A stretch of DNA of 64,000 nt, from the NCBI RefSeq assembly GCF_010731115.1, contig NZ_AP022616.1, forward strand, positions 4,836,001 to 4,900,000, read 5' to 3'. The translations under genes were made by a program, and so were the position numbers. The notes beneath the pieces were generated by a model. That model worked only from the letters and a program-made list of their open reading frames with translations, was not told the DNA's origin and made no database searches. The stretch comes from Mycolicibacterium phocaicum (GTDB taxonomy: Bacteria; Actinomycetota; Actinomycetes; Mycobacteriales; Mycobacteriaceae). This document shows positions 60,840-64,000 of the stretch, piece by piece. Position 1 is the stretch's first letter. Each line of letters begins with the position of its first letter.

Positions 60840-61339
60840 TCCCCGAACACCTGCGCTGCAGGTTGAACACGTTGTGGGACAACGTGATCCTGCGGGTGTT
60901 CGGCAACGGCGAGGAGACCAGGTCACAGCGCGTCATCCGCCGGATCCGGATCGGGATCGTCATCATGGCCTGCCTGGTGACGTTGCAATCGGTGCTGCTG
61001 GTGCTGGGGGCGTGGCGCAACGATCAGCAGATCGAGCACAACATGGGGACCGCGGCCGCCGAGGTGCTCTCGGCCGGTCCCCGGCGGTCCACCATCGAGT
61101 TCGTGACGCCCGACCGTGTCACCTACCGGCCCGAGCTGGGCGTGCTGTACCCGTCCGAGCTGGAGACCGGGATGCGCATCTACGTCGAATACGACCGCAG
61201 CAACCCGGACCTGGTGCGGGTGCAGAACCGCAACGCGTCGCTGGCCGTCATCCCGGCCGGCTCGATCGCCGTCGTGGGCTGGTTGGTCGCCGGTCTGCTG
61301 CTCGGCATCGTCACTCTCGTGCAGCGCCGGCTGGGTTAG
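60836..61339 (+). CDS. DUF3592 membrane protein (Rv0556-like)
   Basis: 167 residues from the GTG that overlaps the menD stop. Helix 1 (about 37-58) and helix 2 (about 140-160) bracket an outer domain with [24 protein letters not shown] and [17 protein letters not shown], the DUF3592 pattern. It matches the Rv0556 position after menD. It overlaps the converging lipoprotein gene by 4 bp. Function unknown. Confidence 0.85.
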   Translation: MIPEHLRCRLNTLWDNVILRVFGNGEETRSQRVIRRIRIGIVIMACLVTLQSVLLVLGAWRNDQQIEHNMGTAAAEVLSAGPRRSTIEFVTPDRVTYRPELGVLYPSELETGMRIYVEYDRSNPDLVRVQNRNASLAVIPAGSIAVVGWLVAGLLLGIVTLVQRRLG

Positions 61340-62019
61340 GTCTGCCGCCCCGCCGTCAGCTTCGCCAGCCACCCGGTTTCCTGGATGTCGACAACGGCGT
61401 TGCCGGTGAGGTCGTACACCGTCGGCGTGCCGGCGTCGCCGTCGCGGATCTCCTGCAGCCGGGTCTCGTTGGTCATGGTCATCTCGTCGGTGTCGACGGC
61501 GTGTTCACCGGACTGGATGGTGGCCACGGCTTCGGCGCTGACGCCCGCGTCGGCGGCCCAGCCCGCGAGCTGACCGTCCGACGGTGCCGACCCGCCCGGA
61601 TTCTGATGGCCCCACAGCGTCGCGACGTACGCCTGCAGCGCCGGCGCCGAGGTGCCGTGCGCGGCGGCCAGGAACATCGCGCCCGCGACCTTGGCCGAAT
61701 AGCCGTACGCGGTGTCTAGGAAGGTCACCGGGCGGTAGGTGACGGTGAGCAGGCCGAGGGTGATCAGGCTCTTCATCTCCGGCCCGTCGGTGTCCTGCAG
61801 GTGCGCGCAGTGGGTGCACTGCGGCTCGGTGTACACCTCGATCTGCGCGGGGGCGTCGGGCCGGCCCGCGATGATGCCGAAGCCGTCCGCGGTGAGGGTG
61901 ACGCCGGGCAGATCCGGGTCGCGTAGTGCCGATCCGGTGACGGTGCGGCCACAGCCGGTTGATGCGGTGAGAAGCGCCAGCGCGGTGGCCAGAACAAGGA
62001 TCAGCCGAGGTAGACGCAT
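61336..62019 (-). CDS. DsbA-like thioredoxin-fold lipoprotein
   Basis: 227 residues. A signal peptide ends with Cys23 in TASTGC (lipobox). The thioredoxin-fold active site is CTHC, Cys68 and Cys71 in [13 protein letters not shown] cis-proline loop GTPTVYDL is near residue 205. The topology resembles DsbA/thioredoxin_4 proteins. It should be anchored on the outer face of the membrane and act on protein thiols. Divergent from mgtA. Confidence 0.85.
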   Translation of the reverse strand: MRLPRLILVLATALALLTASTGCGRTVTGSALRDPDLPGVTLTADGFGIIAGRPDAPAQIEVYTEPQCTHCAHLQDTDGPEMKSLITLGLLTVTYRPVTFLDTAYGYSAKVAGAMFLAAAHGTSAPALQAYVATLWGHQNPGGSAPSDGQLAGWAADAGVSAEAVATIQSGEHAVDTDEMTMTNETRLQEIRDGDAGTPTVYDLTGNAVVDIQETGWLAKLTAGRQT

Positions 62020-62141
62020 GCCGGCCCCTTTCTCACCCCGGTCCGCAAGACGATACCGGTGGTACCCGAGTTGTGCGTGTCTTCGCGTCGCGTACCCCTG
62101 TCGGTCACCTGACGGTCAGGCTGCGCTGCCAGCCTGCAGGT

Positions 62142-63269
62142 GTGCGAGTTGCGATCGTGGCGGAGTCCTTTCTCCCGAATGTCAACGGCGTCACCAATTC
62201 GGTGCTCCGGGTGCTCGAGCACCTCCACCGGAACGGCCATGAGGCGCTGGTCATCGCGCCCGACACCCCGCGGGGCGAAACGCCCGCAGCCACTTTCCAC
62301 GGCGATGTGCCCGTGCACCGCATCCCATCCCGGATGTTCCCCAAGGTGACGTCGCTGCCGCTGGGTGTGCCGCGACCGCGAATGGTGCGGGTACTGCGCG
62401 ATTTTCGTCCTGACGTGGTGCACCTGGCCTCGCCCGCGCTGTTGGGTTACGGCGGCCTGCACGCCGCGCGCTTCCTCGGCATCCCGACCGTCGCGGTGTT
62501 CCAGACCGACATCGCCGGTTTCGCGCAGAGCTACGGCGTCGGCATGATGACGAAAACCGCATGGGCCTGGAATCGGCACCTGCACTCGCGCGCCGACCGG
62601 ACCCTTGCACCGTCCAGCGCGACGATGGAAGACCTTGTCACCCATCGCATCCCGCGGGTGCACAAGTGGGGTCGCGGCGTCGACATCACCGGTTTCGCGC
62701 CGTCGGCCCGCAGTTCCGCGCTGCGGGCGCAGTGGTCGCCCGAGGGCAAGCCGGTGGTGGGTTTCGTCGGCCGACTGGCCCCCGAGAAGCATGTGGAGCG
62801 GCTGGCCGCGCTGGCGGGCCGCGACGATCTGCAGCTCGTGGTGGTCGGTGAAGGCATCGATCAACCCAAGCTTGAAAAGCTGCTGCCCACAGCGGTTTTC
62901 ACCGGCGCACTGTACGGCCGGGAACTGGCCACGGCCTACGCCAGCATGGACGTTTTCGTGCACCCGGGGGAGCACGAGACGTTCTGTCAGGCCGTCCAGG
63001 AGGCCATGGCGTCGGGCCTGCCGGTCATCGCGCCGAATGCCGGCGGCCCGCGTGACCTGGTGACGCCCATGCACACCGGATTGCTCTTGCCGGTAGCGGA
63101 TTTCGAGGGGTCGCTGCCGGCCGCGGTCGATCACCTGCTCGCCGAGCGGTCGCGCTACTCGCTCGCCGCCCGCCGCAGCGTGCTGGGCCGCACCTGGCCC
63201 GCCGTCTGCGACGAACTGCTCGGCCACTACGCCGCCGTCCTCGGCGAGCGCCGCGCCCTCGCTGCCTAG
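62142..63269 (+). CDS. mgtA: GDP-mannose-dependent alpha-mannosyltransferase
   Basis: 375 residues from GTG 62142. GT4/GT-B glycosyltransferase: [21 protein letters not shown] at the N-terminus, [64 protein letters not shown] and the E-x7-E motif in [25 protein letters not shown]. It matches Rv0557 (MgtA, formerly PimB), which mannosylates a glycolipid with a glucuronosyl or related acceptor. Cytosolic face of the membrane. Confidence 0.92.
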   Translation: MRVAIVAESFLPNVNGVTNSVLRVLEHLHRNGHEALVIAPDTPRGETPAATFHGDVPVHRIPSRMFPKVTSLPLGVPRPRMVRVLRDFRPDVVHLASPALLGYGGLHAARFLGIPTVAVFQTDIAGFAQSYGVGMMTKTAWAWNRHLHSRADRTLAPSSATMEDLVTHRIPRVHKWGRGVDITGFAPSARSSALRAQWSPEGKPVVGFVGRLAPEKHVERLAALAGRDDLQLVVVGEGIDQPKLEKLLPTAVFTGALYGRELATAYASMDVFVHPGEHETFCQAVQEAMASGLPVIAPNAGGPRDLVTPMHTGLLLPVADFEGSLPAAVDHLLAERSRYSLAARRSVLGRTWPAVCDELLGHYAAVLGERRALAA

Positions 63270-63282
63270 TCACTGCCTTCTT

Positions 63283-63414
63283 CCCGCGAGCGGCCGTGTC
63301 TGTACGGCGACACACCGTATTTGGTGTACACAAACGTCCCGCTCGCGGCCGCCGAGCGCGACGTATTTGCACACACCGGCCAGCGTGTCGGGGTACAAAC
63401 ACGGCCGCTCGCGG
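63283..63414. repeat. Dispersed intergenic repeat, full-length copy C
   Basis: 132 bp with 16-bp perfect terminal inverted repeats, CCGCGAGCGGCCGTGT at 63284-63299 and ACACGGCCGCTCGCGG at 63399-63414. The two halves are imperfect inverted copies across their full length: each has the terminal block, GTAC, CGACAC, a TTTGGTGTAC/TTGCACAC block and then the ACGTCCCGCTCG-like centre. It sits between mgtA and the converging small gene. Copies A (5919) and B (8432) are partial versions. Confidence 0.85.
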
Positions 63415-63428
63415 TGCGTGTGGGTTCG

Positions 63429-63707
63429 CTATGAGCGCACGTGGACCAGGTCGTACACGTACGAGCGGTCGTCCTTGCGACTCACCCACGCACCCTCGGG
63501 TGGCAGGTAACCGAACCCCGCGTGGTCGAACGGGCGACTCGACACCGCGCCCCGATCCGTGCACACCACCCACCCGAAGTGCGGCAGCCGCCGGCACCAG
63601 ATGTCCAGATCGACCCGCTTGTACGACGGAAACCCGTGCGCCTCGCCGTCTTCGGCGAACTCATGGGTCAACCCGTCGTCCCGTCGGACGAATTTCAATC
63701 CCGCCAT
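63429..63707 (-). CDS. Hypothetical small soluble protein
   Basis: 92 residues from ATG 63707, with AAGGA upstream; a longer ORF to 63755 overlaps the next gene. It is Asp/His/Arg- and aromatic-rich: FVRRDDGLTHEF, YKRVDLDIWCRRLPHFGWVV, FDHAGFGYLPPEGAWVSRKD. No family was recognised. It has 14 nt between its start and the upstream dehydrogenase stop, so they may be co-transcribed. It ends 14 nt from repeat C. Confidence 0.65.
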   Translation of the reverse strand: MAGLKFVRRDDGLTHEFAEDGEAHGFPSYKRVDLDIWCRRLPHFGWVVCTDRGAVSSRPFDHAGFGYLPPEGAWVSRKDDRSYVYDLVHVRS

Positions 63708-63721
63708 CGGAGTTCCTTCGT

Positions 63722-64000
63722 TCAGCCTTGCGCCAGCTCGGACACCGGCTGCCACTCTTCCCAGGTGCGCAACCGGTTTTCGTAATCGGCCTTCGCGATC
63801 TGCAGCGGTGCGCTGCCGAAAAATACTCGCAGCGGCGGCTTTTCGGCGTCGACGATCTTGAGCACCGCGGCCGCTGAGGCCTCCGGGTTGCCCGGTACCG
63901 CATTGCGCTCGCCGCGCCAGCGCGCGACGTCCGCCCGAAGTCCGTCGTACTCCGGCAGTTCCGTGGTCCGCTTCGCCGACGCGCCGCCCCAGTCGGTCGC
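63722..64000 (-). CDS. Short-chain dehydrogenase-type protein, C-terminal part
   Basis: Frame open from the window end to TGA (complement of 63722-63724), giving the last 92 residues. The text ASAAAVLKIVDAEKPPLRVFFGSAPLQIAKADYENRLRTWEEWQPVSE, shown here in part only, is the substrate-binding and C-terminal region of classical SDR oxidoreductases (PLR.FGS.P pattern). Cofactor and catalytic motifs would be beyond the window. Confidence 0.7.
   Translation of the reverse strand, partial: ATDWGGASAKRTTELPEYDGLRADVARWRGERNAVPGNPEASAAAVLKIVDAEKPPLRVFFGSAPLQIAKADYENRLRTWEEWQPVSELAQG

Overview
The window is mycobacterial chromosome, most likely from a rapid-growing Mycolicibacterium-type species. The base composition is GC-rich, GTG and TTG starts and 4-bp ATGA/GTGA overlaps are common, and a PPE protein, F420-type deazaflavin oxidoreductases, DUF3349 proteins and a menaquinone pathway are present. 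From memory of the M. tuberculosis map, most of it follows the order Rv0508 to Rv0557: hemA-hemC-hemD-hemB, then hemL and the cytochrome c maturation genes, menA, menE, menB, fadD8, menC, bpoC, menD and mgtA. I assigned names by reading translated sequence; no database search was run.

Layout. 1-5371: the end of a glutaredoxin-like gene, then the tetrapyrrole genes hemA, hemC, hemD (fused to a methyltransferase domain) and hemB. 5368-12569: small membrane proteins, an acyl-CoA dehydrogenase, an MpaB-type oxygenase with a TetR regulator, an acetate-type symporter pair and a carboxymuconolactone decarboxylase. 12570-14187: a complete IS1380-family element with CTAG target duplications. 14188-16427: two deazaflavin-type reductases around a class III aminotransferase. 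16821-23681: a tightly overlapping operon hemL, phosphatase, TlpA-like lipoprotein, ccdA, resB, ccsB, MinD-like ATPase, which joins haem precursor supply to System II cytochrome c maturation. 23689-46338: menaquinone genes menA, menE, menB and menC, interleaved with phosphate transport (pitA), MTA phosphorylase, acyl-CoA ligases, transporters and regulators. 58401-64000: bpoC, menD, mgtA and flanking genes.

The most interesting part is 46331-58321, which sits between menC and bpoC where M. tuberculosis has nothing comparable. It carries a PPE gene and five overlapping genes that match the isonitrile lipopeptide pathway (Rv0096-Rv0101 in M. tuberculosis, Sco/Mma systems elsewhere): non-haem iron oxidase, FcoT/ScoD-type enzyme, FadD10, stand-alone acyl carrier protein and an NRPS. 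Here the NRPS has one module (C-A-PCP-reductase, 1373 residues), while the M. tuberculosis Nrp has two. A stand-alone heavy-metal-associated CxxC protein is translationally coupled to the NRPS. A GlxA-type regulator and a DJ-1/PfpI protein resembling isonitrile hydratase follow directly. The PPE gene and the oxidase gene each have the same upstream signature, GGAAC-N17-CGACTA, which looks like a pair of ECF sigma factor promoters. The whole block reads as a metal-linked isonitrile island with its own regulation and possibly its own degradation or self-protection enzyme.

Other signals outside genes include three copies of a dispersed intergenic repeat (5919, 8432, 63283), several long near-perfect hairpins at gene ends, a KstR-like operator between fadD8 and an amidohydrolase, a PHO-box-like repeat before pitA, and a 36-bp perfect palindrome upstream of hemL.
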